From contig NZ_UFRM01000001.1 of NCBI RefSeq assembly GCF_900444945.1, forward strand, positions 754,501 through 818,500: DNA of 64,000 bases, read 5' to 3'. The DNA comes from Actinobacillus lignieresii. GTDB lineage: Bacteria > Pseudomonadota > Gammaproteobacteria > Enterobacterales > Pasteurellaceae. The translations under genes and the position numbers were made by a program. Shown here one piece after another: positions 1 to 8,206 of this stretch (position 1 is the first letter of the stretch; every line of letters begins with the position of its first letter). The notes under the pieces were generated by a model that had not been told where the DNA came from, did no database searches, and saw only the letters and a program-made list of their open reading frames with translations.

Positions 1-441
1 AACTGGGAAGAACAAAAAGCTGCCGAAACTAAACGCCGACAACAGGAGTCCGTTTTAGATGATGTTCCTTTCGCTTTACCGGCATTAACTCGAGCAAATA
101 AACTGCAAAAACGTTGCGCTAAAGTCGGGTTTGATTGGGATAATCCGCACGCCGTATTGGCTAAAGTCGAAGAAGAATTGCAGGAGGTCAAAGATGAAAT
201 GGCGCAATACCCTCAAAGTGCAAGTAAATTGGAAGAAGAACTGGGAGATTTCCTATTTGCCGCCGTTAATCTTTGCCGCCATTATAAAATTGATGCCGAA
301 ACAAGTTTACGGAATGCGAACGTTAAATTCGAAAACCGTTTTAGAAAAGTGGAAAACGCAGTGAAAGCGCAAGGGAAATCCGTACAAGAATGCTCTCTGC
401 ACGAACTTGATTTTATTTGGGATCAAATAAAATCACTATAA
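1..441 (+). CDS. mazG: MazG nucleoside triphosphate pyrophosphohydrolase, 3' part
   Basis: The reading frame is open from base 1, so the gene starts left of the window and only its last 146 codons are seen. MazG hydrolyses (d)NTPs to the monophosphate and pyrophosphate, which limits aberrant nucleotides and can lower ppGpp. The visible part is the C-terminal MazG domain: the segment ending KVGFDWDN followed by an acidic helix, then EEELGDFLFAAVNLCRHY, which carries the E-E-L-G-D magnesium-binding pattern. No gene follows on the same strand for about 90 bp, so it probably ends its transcript. An ATG at 157 lies inside the domain and is not a start. Confidence 0.9.
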   Translation, partial: NWEEQKAAETKRRQQESVLDDVPFALPALTRANKLQKRCAKVGFDWDNPHAVLAKVEEELQEVKDEMAQYPQSASKLEEELGDFLFAAVNLCRHYKIDAETSLRNANVKFENRFRKVENAVKAQGKSVQECSLHELDFIWDQIKSL

Positions 442-445
442 TGAA

Positions 446-451
446 TTGACA
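446..451 (+). promoter_or_regulatory. Candidate -35 box ahead of cpxR
   Basis: TTGACA is a perfect sigma-70 -35 hexamer 84 bp before the cpxR start. The best-placed -10 after a 17-bp spacer (AAATTA) is poor, and a better hexamer, TATCAT, needs a 21-bp spacer, so the promoter is only tentative. I did not find a convincing pair of GTAAA half-sites for CpxR autoregulation. Confidence 0.3.
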
Positions 452-534
452 AACCTTGATAAAGTTGTAAATTATCATAACTATGTCAATTAGTTACAGT
501 AATAAACATAATTAAATAAAAATAGGAATTATTT

Positions 535-1263
535 ATGCCTAGAATTTTACTCGTTGATGACGATATTGAACTGACGGAACTGTTAGCCGAATTACTTTCG
601 CTGGAAGGTTTCGAGATTCATTGTGTGCATAACGGCCAAGATGCACTTACGGAATTAGAATTACAAAGTTATGATCTTATCCTTTTAGATGTGATGATGC
701 CGGTATTAAACGGTATTGAAACCTTAAAACAATTACGTCAAAAACACTCTACGCCGGTATTGATGTTAAGCGCCAGAGACGATGAAATTGATCGCGTCCT
801 CGGTTTAGAATTAGGCGCAGGCGATTATTTACCTAAACCTTTTAACGATCGCGAACTAGTTGCTCGTATTAAAGCGATTTTACGTCGTACGACGTCCAAT
901 ATTTTATCAAATCCCGATGTCATTACTTATTCCAACCAGTCTCCGGAAGAAAATAGCAAACAACTTTCATTCGGCGGTGTCGAATTGCATCCGGGTCGCC
1001 AACAAGCAATTTTTGAAGGTCGAGATTTAGATCTGACCGGTACGGAATTTGCATTACTCCAAATGTTAATGCGCAATCCGGGGCAAATTCTTTCCCGTGA
1101 ATGATTAAGTTTAGAAATTTTAGGCAAACGCCTTACTCCTTATGATCGTGCTATCGATATGCATATTTCTAATCTTCGTAAAAAATTACCGGAACGAAAC
1201 GATAACTTGCCTTGGTTTAAAACATTACGCGGTCGAGGTTATTTACTCGTTACTGAAAAATAA
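535..1263 (+). pseudogene. cpxR: cpxR response regulator, interrupted by an in-frame UGA at codon 190
   Basis: CpxR is the OmpR-family regulator of the Cpx envelope-stress pathway; it is phosphorylated by CpxA, whose gene follows. The receiver domain (about residues 1-120) is intact: acidic pocket at D8-D10, phospho-acceptor D52 in LILLDVMMP, S79, and K101 in LPKPF. The winged-helix DNA-binding domain begins near residue 140, but codon 190 (1102-1104) is TGA. The same frame then continues without a gap as LSLEILGKRLTPYDRAID and on to GRGYLLV, ending at TAA 1261-1263, which is the normal CpxR C-terminus (242 codons in all). Translation stopping at 190 would lose the recognition helix and wing. 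A point mutation or a base-call error both fit. Confidence 0.85.
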
Positions 1264-1275
1264 ATCCTTTTTTTG

Positions 1276-1307
1276 AAATCCCTCGCTTATCGAGGGATTT
1301 TCTTTTT
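1276..1307 (+). terminator. Intrinsic terminator between cpxR and cpxA
   Basis: A perfect 10-bp stem (1276-1285 with 1291-1300), 5-nt loop, then TCTTTTT. It sits inside what is usually a cpxRA operon, so cpxA expression probably depends on read-through or its own promoter. Confidence 0.85.
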
Positions 1308-1326
1308 AAATTAAGTGTAAAAATTC

Positions 1327-2727
1327 ATGTCTAAATATATTGCTTATATCTTAAGTAAGATTAAATCGGTGAGAAATTATCTTGCTTACCAACTTTTTGC
1401 TTATTTCGGATTAACTTTCGCTATCTTACTTGCTATTACACTGGCCATCCCTAATTTTGATGCCCGTTCATTCTTACCGATTGAAACGGATGAACGAGAT
1501 TTTTTCCAGCAAGAAAGTCATAGTACGGAAATGCAATATAATTTAGACGAAATTTTTGAGCGTAAACTTTCCGTAGCGACGACAAACGGCTTTGACGTTA
1601 TCCTATTAGACTGGAAAACGGGTGTTTTTGTCGGTGTTGATCCGCATACGATAAAATCGTTCCAAGTATTTTTATACCGAGCGGATAGTCCGGCAGAACC
1701 GTTACAACGTCGCTTCGGTAATTTAGAAATATACGGTCCGTTTTTAGTAAAATCCAATAAAAGGGAATATTTCCAATATTTCGCCCAGTCCGTTGATCCT
1801 CAAGAAGAACTGTTCAATCAAATTTTTGATTCGCCGTGGCTGATGTTATTGATTGTACTGGGGGTAAGTATTCCTATTCTATTATGGCTGTCATGGAAAA
1901 TCTCTCGTCCGGTAAAAGCGCTTCGTCTGTCGGCCAATGCGGTGGCTACCGGTAACTTTGCTATAAACCCCGCTTTAGAAACGGAAGGCATTAACGAGTT
2001 ACGTGAAGTGGGGAAAAGTTTTAACCAAATGATCACTTCATTACAAGATTTAACTTTACACCAACAACGTTTAATATCTGATATTTCGCATGAACTGAAA
2101 ACGCCGCTTGCACGCTTGCATTTGGCAACCGCATTAATTCGTCGCCGTAACGGCGAATCGCCGGAACTAACTCGGATCGAAAATCAAATCCAAAAATTGG
2201 ATACCATGGTTCATGATTTATTAGTTCTCTCGCGACAACAAGTCAATCAGCATTTGACCCGCGAAATTTTCTCTATAAATAAAATTTGGGACGATTTGTT
2301 GGAAGATGCGAAATTCGATGCCGAACAAAATCATCTTGATTTATTTATTAGTCAGCGAATAACGCATCCTGAAAATTTCTTTATTAACGGTAACCAAAAT
2401 ATTTTGGCAAGTGCCATGGAAAATGTTATTCGTAATGCACAAAAATATGCCAAGAAAAGCATTAAGGTTCTGACTTATATTGATAATACGGATTTAATTA
2501 TTGCGATTGATGATGATGGCAAAGGCATTCCCGAAACCGAATATCAACAAATATTCCGTCCTTTCTATCGTGTCGATGAAGCTCGTGACCGTCAAACCGG
2601 CGGTACGGGGCTGGGGCTTGCTATCGTGGCGAATGCGGTTCAACAGCATAAAGGTAGCGTACAAGCGATGAAAAGTCCGTTAGGCGGCTTAAGAATTGAA
2701 ATTAAGTTACCTTTATGGATTGAATAA
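1327..2727 (+). CDS. cpxA: CpxA sensor histidine kinase
   Basis: Inner-membrane sensor kinase/phosphatase of the Cpx envelope-stress system, 466 aa, close to the usual length. An N-terminal membrane helix (about residues 22-42) is followed by a periplasmic domain, a second helix (about 171-191), a HAMP linker starting KISRPVKALR, and the kinase core. The phospho-accepting histidine is H255 in SDISHELKTPLARL. The N box is in MENVIRNAQKYA, the G1 box is DDDGKGIP and the G2 box GGTGLGLAI, so ATP binding looks intact. Its partner cpxR lies 63 bp upstream beyond a terminator and carries a premature stop, which may leave this kinase without a working regulator. An inverted uptake-signal pair follows the stop codon. 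Confidence 0.95.
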   Translation: MSKYIAYILSKIKSVRNYLAYQLFAYFGLTFAILLAITLAIPNFDARSFLPIETDERDFFQQESHSTEMQYNLDEIFERKLSVATTNGFDVILLDWKTGVFVGVDPHTIKSFQVFLYRADSPAEPLQRRFGNLEIYGPFLVKSNKREYFQYFAQSVDPQEELFNQIFDSPWLMLLIVLGVSIPILLWLSWKISRPVKALRLSANAVATGNFAINPALETEGINELREVGKSFNQMITSLQDLTLHQQRLISDISHELKTPLARLHLATALIRRRNGESPELTRIENQIQKLDTMVHDLLVLSRQQVNQHLTREIFSINKIWDDLLEDAKFDAEQNHLDLFISQRITHPENFFINGNQNILASAMENVIRNAQKYAKKSIKVLTYIDNTDLIIAIDDDGKGIPETEYQQIFRPFYRVDEARDRQTGGTGLGLAIVANAVQQHKGSVQAMKSPLGGLRIEIKLPLWIE

Positions 2728-2732
2728 ATTAG

Positions 2733-2780
2733 CAAGCGGTTTATTTTGCAAAAAATTAAGCAAAAATGACCGCTTGTTTC
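2733..2780 (+). terminator. Inverted uptake-signal pair, probable cpxA terminator
   Basis: CAAGCGGT at 2733 and its complement ending at 2776 form an imperfect hairpin followed by a short T-rich run. Arm cores match the Apl-type DNA uptake signal ACAAGCGGT. Confidence 0.6.
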
Positions 2781-2870
2781 TACTCTATAACCTTTCTTTA
2801 TATATTTAAATACATAATCTATTACGCTAAAATTCGTTTAAGTACCCTATCTAAGAATATCGGCAATAAA

Positions 2871-4793
2871 ATGAAACTGATTGAAATTGAAAAACTGAAC
2901 AAATATTTCGGTTCGGGTGAAAATACCGCACATGTATTAAAGAACATTAATCTTACTATTGAACAAGGTGATTTTGTTGCGATTATCGGTGCTTCCGGTT
3001 CGGGTAAATCCACCTTAATGAATATTATCGGTTGCTTAGACACCGCAAGTTCCGGCGTATGTAAAATTGACGGAAAAGAAACGTTAAATATGACGTCCGA
3101 CGAACTTTCCGATTTACGTCAGCGTAAGTTCGGTTTTATTTTTCAACGTTATAACCTGCTCCCCGCTCTTACGGCAAACGAAAACGTTGCACTCCCTGCA
3201 ATTTATGCGGGAATGGACAATACTTCACGTAAAGCAAGGGCTAATCAATTATTAGAGAAACTCGGCTTAGCCGATAAAACGGGAAATCGTCCGAATCAGC
3301 TTTCCGGCGGTCAGCAGCAACGTGTCAGTATTGCCCGAGCTTTGATGAACGGCGGCGAAATTATTTTAGCAGACGAACCTACCGGTGCATTGGATTCAAA
3401 AAGCGGTGAAACCGTACTTGAGATCTTAAAAGATCTGCATAAAGAAGGTCATACGATTATTATGGTGACCCATGATGCGAATATTGCGGCGAATGCCAGT
3501 CGAATCATTGAAATTAAAGACGGCTATATTATTCGAGACGAACGTCAGCAACCTTATTCGGAAGATCTGAAACTCACTAAGCGTGAATATAAAAAACCGC
3601 GTTTTTTTGACCAATTAATCGAATCGTTTAAAATGGCGATTAATGCGATTACGGCACATAAATTACGTGCATTATTAACCATGTTGGGCATTGTAATCGG
3701 TATTACCTCGGTAATTTCCGTTGTGGCATTAGGACAAGGTTCTCAGCAACAAATCCTTTCCAATATTAATAGCTTGGGTACCAATACTATGACGATTATG
3801 AACGGTACCGGTTTCGGCGATCGTCGAGCGAATTTGACTAAAAATTTAACCATTAGTGACGCTATGATGCTGAACAAGCAACAATTTGTAGATAGTACCA
3901 CCCCTTCGAGTAATTTAAGCGGTACGGTGATTTACGGCAATACGAATGTAACCGCCTCAATCAATGGCGTAGGCGAACAATTTGTCAATGTTAAAGGGTT
4001 GAAAATGATTTCAGGGCGTTTTTTTGATGCCGATGAAGTTAAATTATCATCACAAGTTGTCGTGATTGACGGCAATACCAAAAAAGATCTCGGTTTAACC
4101 GACCCCGTCGAAGGCAAGGTCATTTTGGTGGATAAAAAACCGCTTACCGTTATCGGTATGGCACAAGAATCAAATAATTTGAATCAAACCAGTTTAAAAA
4201 TGTGGATGCCTTATACTACGCTTATGCAACGTATTTCCGGCGAAAAATTTATCGATTCATTGACGGTAAAAGTGAAAGACAATGTTGAAAGCCAAACGGC
4301 GGAAAAAAGCATTAACGAACTACTTACCGCTAAGCACGGTAAAAAAGATTTCTTTGTGATGAACAGCGATACCATCAAACAAACGATTACCAGTACCACC
4401 AATACGATGAAATTATTGATTTCGTCTATTGCGATGATTTCTTTGATTGTCGGCGGTATCGGTGTAATGAATATTATGTTGGTATCGGTAACGGAACGTA
4501 CTAAAGAAATCGGCGTACGTATGGCAATCGGAGCAAAACAAAATAATATCTTGCAGCAATTCCTAATTGAAGCGATATTAATCTGTTTATTAGGCGGTAT
4601 TATCGGGATTCTGTTTGCAATTGCGATAATTTTCTCGTTCAATACCTTAGGTACAAATTTCAAAATGATTCTCTCGCCTGCTTCCGTAGTATTGGCGGTA
4701 TTCTGTTCTACGTTAATCGGTGTCGTATTCGGTTATATGCCGGCAAAAAACGCCTCCAAACTCAATCCGATTACCGCATTGGCACAAGAGTAA
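2871..4793 (+). CDS. MacB-type ABC exporter, fused ATPase and permease
   Basis: 640-aa fusion of an ABC ATPase and a MacB/FtsX permease. The ATPase shows Walker A GASGSGKST (40-48), signature LSGGQ (144-148) and Walker B IILADEP (164-170). A first transmembrane helix follows near residue 275, then a long periplasmic domain, and three C-terminal helices after a segment containing VSVTERTKEIGVRMAIGA, the family hallmark. MacB works with the adaptor MacA and an outer-membrane channel to move macrolides, toxins or siderophores from the periplasm, but no adaptor gene is adjacent. An earlier ATG at 2766 lies inside the uptake-signal hairpin and would add a non-homologous tail; the ATG at 2871 gives the normal N-terminus MKLIEIEKLNK. 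Substrate unknown. Confidence 0.85.
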   Translation: MKLIEIEKLNKYFGSGENTAHVLKNINLTIEQGDFVAIIGASGSGKSTLMNIIGCLDTASSGVCKIDGKETLNMTSDELSDLRQRKFGFIFQRYNLLPALTANENVALPAIYAGMDNTSRKARANQLLEKLGLADKTGNRPNQLSGGQQQRVSIARALMNGGEIILADEPTGALDSKSGETVLEILKDLHKEGHTIIMVTHDANIAANASRIIEIKDGYIIRDERQQPYSEDLKLTKREYKKPRFFDQLIESFKMAINAITAHKLRALLTMLGIVIGITSVISVVALGQGSQQQILSNINSLGTNTMTIMNGTGFGDRRANLTKNLTISDAMMLNKQQFVDSTTPSSNLSGTVIYGNTNVTASINGVGEQFVNVKGLKMISGRFFDADEVKLSSQVVVIDGNTKKDLGLTDPVEGKVILVDKKPLTVIGMAQESNNLNQTSLKMWMPYTTLMQRISGEKFIDSLTVKVKDNVESQTAEKSINELLTAKHGKKDFFVMNSDTIKQTITSTTNTMKLLISSIAMISLIVGGIGVMNIMLVSVTERTKEIGVRMAIGAKQNNILQQFLIEAILICLLGGIIGILFAIAIIFSFNTLGTNFKMILSPASVVLAVFCSTLIGVVFGYMPAKNASKLNPITALAQE

Positions 4794-4803
4794 TTCATTC
4801 ACG

Positions 4804-4866
4804 ACAAGCGGTTGAATTTAGCGTTAAATTTGCAAATTTTTCATAAATTTTAACCGCTTGTTTTTC
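4804..4866 (+). terminator. Inverted uptake-signal pair behind the MacB-type gene
   Basis: ACAAGCGGTT (4804-4813) and AACCGCTTGT (4852-4861) form a stem with an AT-rich loop and a following T run. Confidence 0.65.
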
Positions 4867-4887
4867 TTTTAAAAAAAAGGAATAAAA

Positions 4888-5661
4888 ATGGGACTGTCGA
4901 ATCTCGAACTTGAACAAATTATTGATGAAAAATTAAATAGCAAAGCGATTACAGACTATGCACCGAACGGCTTGCAAGTGGAAGGTAAGACGCATATTCA
5001 ACGAATTATTACTGGCGTGACCGCAAGTCTGCCGCTGATTGAAAAAGCGATAGAGAAAAAGGCCGATGCGATTTTGGTGCATCACGGTTATTTTTGGAAA
5101 AGCGAATCGCCTTGCATTCGCGGAATGAAAGGTAAACGCATCAAACAATTACTCGTAAATGACATTAATTTATTCGGTTATCACCTGCCGTTGGATATTC
5201 ATTCGGAATTAGGCAATAACGCACAATTGGCGGCGAAATTAGGTGTGACGAATCTACAAGGCTTGGAAGATCGTCCTAATTCCATTCCTGTCTATGGTGC
5301 GCTGGATACGCCGATTTCCGCACAAGAATTAGCGAAGCGTATCGAACAAGCGCTTAATCGTAAACCAATTTTGTGCCATGAATTTATTGCGGATTATCCG
5401 CATAAATTAATCCGAAAAGTCGGCATTTGTACCGGGGGCGGACAAGGTTATATCGATTTAGCGGCAAGTAAAGGTTGTGATGCGTTTATTTCCGGTGAAA
5501 TTTCGGAACAGACTACCCATTCCGCACGTGAGCAAGGTATTTATTACTTCGCTTGCGGACACCACGCAACGGAACGAGGCGGCGTAAAAGCACTCGGCGA
5601 ATGGCTGGCAAAAGAATACGGCTTAGAAGTGGAATTTATTGATATTGATAATCCGGCGTAA
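4888..5661 (+). CDS. NIF3 / YbgI-family dinuclear metal-binding protein
   Basis: 257 aa, matching the NIF3-like family (E. coli YbgI, about 247 aa), whose members form toroidal hexamers with a two-metal site. The metal ligands are recognisable: the HH of ILVHHGYFWK, an aspartate/histidine segment near YHLPLDIHSELGNN, and the late CGHHATERGG motif. The family has been called GTP cyclohydrolase I type 2, but its biochemical role is not settled, so no pathway is assigned. It stands alone, with terminators on both sides, and the ATG is preceded by AAAAGGAATAAAA, a good ribosome-binding site. Confidence 0.9.
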   Translation: MGLSNLELEQIIDEKLNSKAITDYAPNGLQVEGKTHIQRIITGVTASLPLIEKAIEKKADAILVHHGYFWKSESPCIRGMKGKRIKQLLVNDINLFGYHLPLDIHSELGNNAQLAAKLGVTNLQGLEDRPNSIPVYGALDTPISAQELAKRIEQALNRKPILCHEFIADYPHKLIRKVGICTGGGQGYIDLAASKGCDAFISGEISEQTTHSAREQGIYYFACGHHATERGGVKALGEWLAKEYGLEVEFIDIDNPA

Positions 5662-5683
5662 TCTTTGAAAGAACCTAAAATGC

Positions 5684-5715
5684 AAAAGTCGTATCGGAAA
5701 AGATACGACTTTTTT
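5684..5715. terminator. Bidirectional terminator between the NIF3-family gene and glpX
   Basis: A perfect 12-bp stem (5684-5695 with 5702-5713), loop GGAAAA, with T tracts on both strands between two convergent genes. Confidence 0.9.
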
Positions 5716-5723
5716 ACTGGGAT

Positions 5724-6722
5724 TTAGTCTTCAGATAAACGAGAAATATCGTGATAAGAAGCCAATTTACGAATCGTACGGGAACGACCTCGAATTAATA
5801 ACGTTTCGGTAAACATCATACTGCCTTTGCGTTGCACGCCTTTTAACAAATCGCCGGTAGTAATACCCGTTGCGGCAAACAACACATTATCGTCACGTAC
5901 CAAGTCTTCCAATTTTAATACTTTATTAACCGGTACATTCATTTGCGCACAGCGAGAAAGCTCTTTTTCTGCGGCGGAAAGATTTTCCGGCGAATTACCT
6001 TTGACTTGATTACGAGGAATAAGGCGACCTTGAATATCGCCGCCTAAAGCGCGAACCGCAGCGGCGGCAACCACTCCTTCCGGCGCACCGCCGATACCAT
6101 AAACTAAATCCAAATCGCTATCCGGTAAGCAACATTGTACTGCGGCGGCAACGTCGCCGTCAGGAATCGCCATAACTTTTACACCTAATTTCTGCACGGT
6201 TTTAATAATTTCATCGTGACGCGGTTTCGCCAAGATTGCCACCGTCATTTGTGTAAGCAATTTGCCTTTTTTAGACGCAACACGGCGAATATTTTGCTCA
6301 AGCGGCAGATCCAAGTCGATCATACCTTTTGCTTCGCTATCCACCACCAGTTTTTCCATATACATATCCGGTGCTTGGAGAAACGTTTCTTTGCTACCTG
6401 CCGCTAAAACCGATAACGCCCCGGCTTGCCCCATCGCCGTCATACGAGTACCGTCAATCGGATCCACCGCAATCGCTACCTCTCTATCTTCCGGTTGAGA
6501 ACGACCTACTTTTTCACCGATATATAACATCGGCGCTTCATCAATTTCCCCTTCGCCGATAACGATTTCACCACGGATCTCCATCTTATTTAATACTAAG
6601 CGCATTGCCTTAACCGCAGCATCATCTGCGGCATTTTTATCACCTCGACCGATCCACTCGTAAGCGGCAAGTGCGGCAGCTTCCGTTACCCGAGAAAACT
6701 CAAAAGAAATAGCACGTTTCAT
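5724..6722 (-). CDS. glpX: Fructose-1,6-bisphosphatase class II (GlpX)
   Basis: 332 aa, full length for the GlpX family (E. coli 336). The enzyme dephosphorylates fructose-1,6-bisphosphate in gluconeogenesis and needs Mn2+. Metal-binding and catalytic motifs are present: GEGEID at 56-61 and VDPIDGT around 87-92, the lithium-sensitive phosphatase signature. The start MKRAISFEFSRV agrees with family members. It is not in a glpFK operon here; it is a single gene facing the NIF3-family gene. Confidence 0.95.
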   Translation of the reverse strand: MKRAISFEFSRVTEAAALAAYEWIGRGDKNAADDAAVKAMRLVLNKMEIRGEIVIGEGEIDEAPMLYIGEKVGRSQPEDREVAIAVDPIDGTRMTAMGQAGALSVLAAGSKETFLQAPDMYMEKLVVDSEAKGMIDLDLPLEQNIRRVASKKGKLLTQMTVAILAKPRHDEIIKTVQKLGVKVMAIPDGDVAAAVQCCLPDSDLDLVYGIGGAPEGVVAAAAVRALGGDIQGRLIPRNQVKGNSPENLSAAEKELSRCAQMNVPVNKVLKLEDLVRDDNVLFAATGITTGDLLKGVQRKGSMMFTETLLIRGRSRTIRKLASYHDISRLSED

Positions 6723-6860
6723 CTTATGTTCCTTATATAAAATAACCGATATTATTTATATTTTATCAGCTCGCAATCGATTAGGTTACTAAAAAATCGG
6801 CAAATGAAGAAAAATTCCAAAATGTATGAACTTTTCAATGAAATCAACACCTAATTGAGT

Positions 6861-6866
6861 TATAAT
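6861..6866 (+). promoter_or_regulatory. Candidate -10 box of zapB
   Basis: Perfect TATAAT 41 bp before the zapB ATG, with ATGAAA (4 of 6 to TTGACA) 17 bp upstream. Confidence 0.55.
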
Positions 6867-6906
6867 TCTTACACTTTACATATCTGTTTTTAAGAGGGAA
6901 CCAATT

Positions 6907-7125
6907 ATGTCATTACCAATTCTTGACCAACTTGAAGAAAAAATTAAACAAGCGGTGGAAACCATTCAATTACTCCAATTAGAAGTGGAAGAATTAAAAG
7001 AAAAAAATACTACCGTAGAGCAAGAAAAAGAAACATTACGCCAAGAATACGAACAATTAAAATCCGAGCAACAAAGTTTCCAAGATCGTTTACGCTCGCT
7101 TCTAGGTCAAATCGATAACGTATAA
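6907..7125 (+). CDS. zapB: Cell division protein ZapB
   Basis: 72-aa acidic coiled-coil protein that joins the divisome through ZapA and FtsZ and helps tie the Z ring to the chromosome terminus. Nearly the whole sequence is a heptad-like coiled coil rich in Glu, Leu, Lys and Gln, beginning MSLPILDQLEEKIKQAVE, the conserved ZapB start. AAGAGGGAACCA precedes the ATG. Single gene between a TATAAT promoter and a strong terminator. Confidence 0.93.
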   Translation: MSLPILDQLEEKIKQAVETIQLLQLEVEELKEKNTTVEQEKETLRQEYEQLKSEQQSFQDRLRSLLGQIDNV

Positions 7126-7142
7126 TTGTTCCTTTTCAATAG

Positions 7143-7171
7143 AACGGCTAATTTGCATTAGCCGTTTTTTA
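7143..7171 (+). terminator. Intrinsic terminator of zapB
   Basis: Perfect 10-bp stem (7143-7152 with 7157-7166), loop TTGC, then six T. It ends only 14 bp before the tdk start. Confidence 0.9.
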
Positions 7172-7184
7172 TTTGTATAACATT

Positions 7185-7766
7185 ATGGCAAAACTCTATT
7201 TTTATTACTCCTCAATGAATGCGGGCAAATCAACCACCCTGCTTCAATCCTCTTATAATTACCAAGAACGAGGTATGAATACGTTGGTTTATACCGCAGC
7301 GATTGATGATCGTTACGGCATCGGTAAAGTTAGTTCTCGTATCGGAATTTCACAAGAAGCATTATTGTTTCAGTCGGACACTAATTTATTTAACGAAATC
7401 GAACTGGCTCATCAAACAGAAACGTTACACTGTATCTTAATTGACGAGGCCCAATTTTTGACCAAAGCGCAGGTCTATCAATTAACCGACGTGGTGGATA
7501 AACTTAAGATTCCGGTGCTTTGTTATGGTTTACGTACCGATTTCCAAGCCGAACTTTTTGAAGGCAGTCAATACCTATTGGCATGGGCGGACGAACTGCA
7601 AGAACTTAAAACGATTTGCGATTGCGGTCGAAAAGCGCATTTTGTGATTCGTATGAACGAAAAAGGTGAAGCGGTCGCCGACGGAGACCAAATTCAAATC
7701 GGCGGAAATGATAAATATCTTTCCGTATGCCGTTATCATTACAAACAAAAACTCAATAAACTCTAA
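7185..7766 (+). CDS. tdk: Thymidine kinase
   Basis: 193-aa type II thymidine kinase that phosphorylates thymidine for salvage. The P-loop lies in SSMNAGKST (9-17), the Walker B-like motif is IDEAQFL, and the C-terminal zinc-binding cysteines are in CDCG and the later CRYHYKQ. The ATG at 7185 gives the standard start [15 protein letters not shown]; an in-frame TTG at 7173 adds four residues and is not supported. There is no clear ribosome-binding site, because the zapB terminator hairpin and T tract occupy the upstream bases; initiation may be weak or need that hairpin to be open. Confidence 0.95.
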   Translation: MAKLYFYYSSMNAGKSTTLLQSSYNYQERGMNTLVYTAAIDDRYGIGKVSSRIGISQEALLFQSDTNLFNEIELAHQTETLHCILIDEAQFLTKAQVYQLTDVVDKLKIPVLCYGLRTDFQAELFEGSQYLLAWADELQELKTICDCGRKAHFVIRMNEKGEAVADGDQIQIGGNDKYLSVCRYHYKQKLNKL

Positions 7767-7776
7767 TCTAATTTAT

Positions 7777-7823
7777 AAGCGGTTGTTTTTACAAGATTTT
7801 TTACAAAGACAACCGCTTTTTCT
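7777..7823 (+). terminator. Terminator of tdk, uptake-signal type
   Basis: AAGCGGTTGT (7777-7786) pairs perfectly with ACAACCGCTT (7809-7818), followed by a T tract. Confidence 0.8.
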
Positions 7824-7829
7824 TTATCT

Positions 7830-8138
7830 TTCTTTTCCTCAGTTTTTATCTCCTACATTTAAGTCTTTATTTCGTCTTTCAGTTAAATAATAAGTGAGCA
7901 TTCGCTCAGTAAAATGGAGTGTAACGATCTATTTACAAAGATAAGCAAGCTAAAAACACTCACTCCAAGATCCGCATTACACTCCAATTTAGGTATGACA
8001 ATGTTTAAATTATACGCTTAAATGTGAGCATTTGCTCAATATATGTGCGGATTAATGCTATTTACGTGCTTGTAAGCAGGAATATACAGAGGAATTTATT
8101 ATCGGAGAGGGTTTTGTAGGATCTTACAAAATAAAAAA
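7830..8138. other. Gene-free stretch with large imperfect stem and two operator-like palindromes
   Basis: No open frame here looks coding. The stretch holds TGAGCATTCGCTCA (7895-7908) and TGAGCATTTGCTCA (8025-8038), both 5-bp arms with a 4-nt centre. Between them lies a two-part inverted repeat: 7916-7924 pairs with 7977-7985 (9 bp) and inside it 7926-7930 pairs with 7968-7972 (5 bp). On the minus strand a perfect TATAAT (complement of 8009-8014) lies 19 bp from TTGAGC (complement of 8034-8039), which overlaps the second palindrome. This could be a regulated non-coding RNA reading leftwards from about 8002, or the regulatory remains of a lost TetR-type locus. Confidence 0.5.
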
Positions 8139-8159
8139 GGTACGTTTTTTATGCGTACC
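8139..8159 (-). terminator. Terminator of tsaB
   Basis: GGTACG (8139-8144) pairs with CGTACC (8154-8159); on the minus strand the stem is followed by six T (8133-8138). It lies 47 bp past the tsaB stop. Confidence 0.75.
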
Positions 8160-8206
8160 CTTCTCATATTTTTTGTATTTTTATACAAAAGAATAAGTAA
8201 AACGAT

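Noticed and set aside
1102..1104. UGA in cpxR as a selenocysteine codon
   Set aside because: CpxR has no known selenocysteine, the position is in a DNA-binding helix region, and no suitable hairpin directly follows the codon.
2766..2870. Extended N-terminus of the MacB-type protein from an ATG at 2766
   Set aside because: That ATG is inside the inverted uptake-signal hairpin; the extra 35 residues are not ABC-transporter-like and the ATG at 2871 gives the family start.
7894..8040. TGAGC-N4-GCTCA palindromes as CRP sites
   Set aside because: CRP needs TGTGA-N6-TCACA; the half-sites and spacing differ. They fit a TetR-type operator better.
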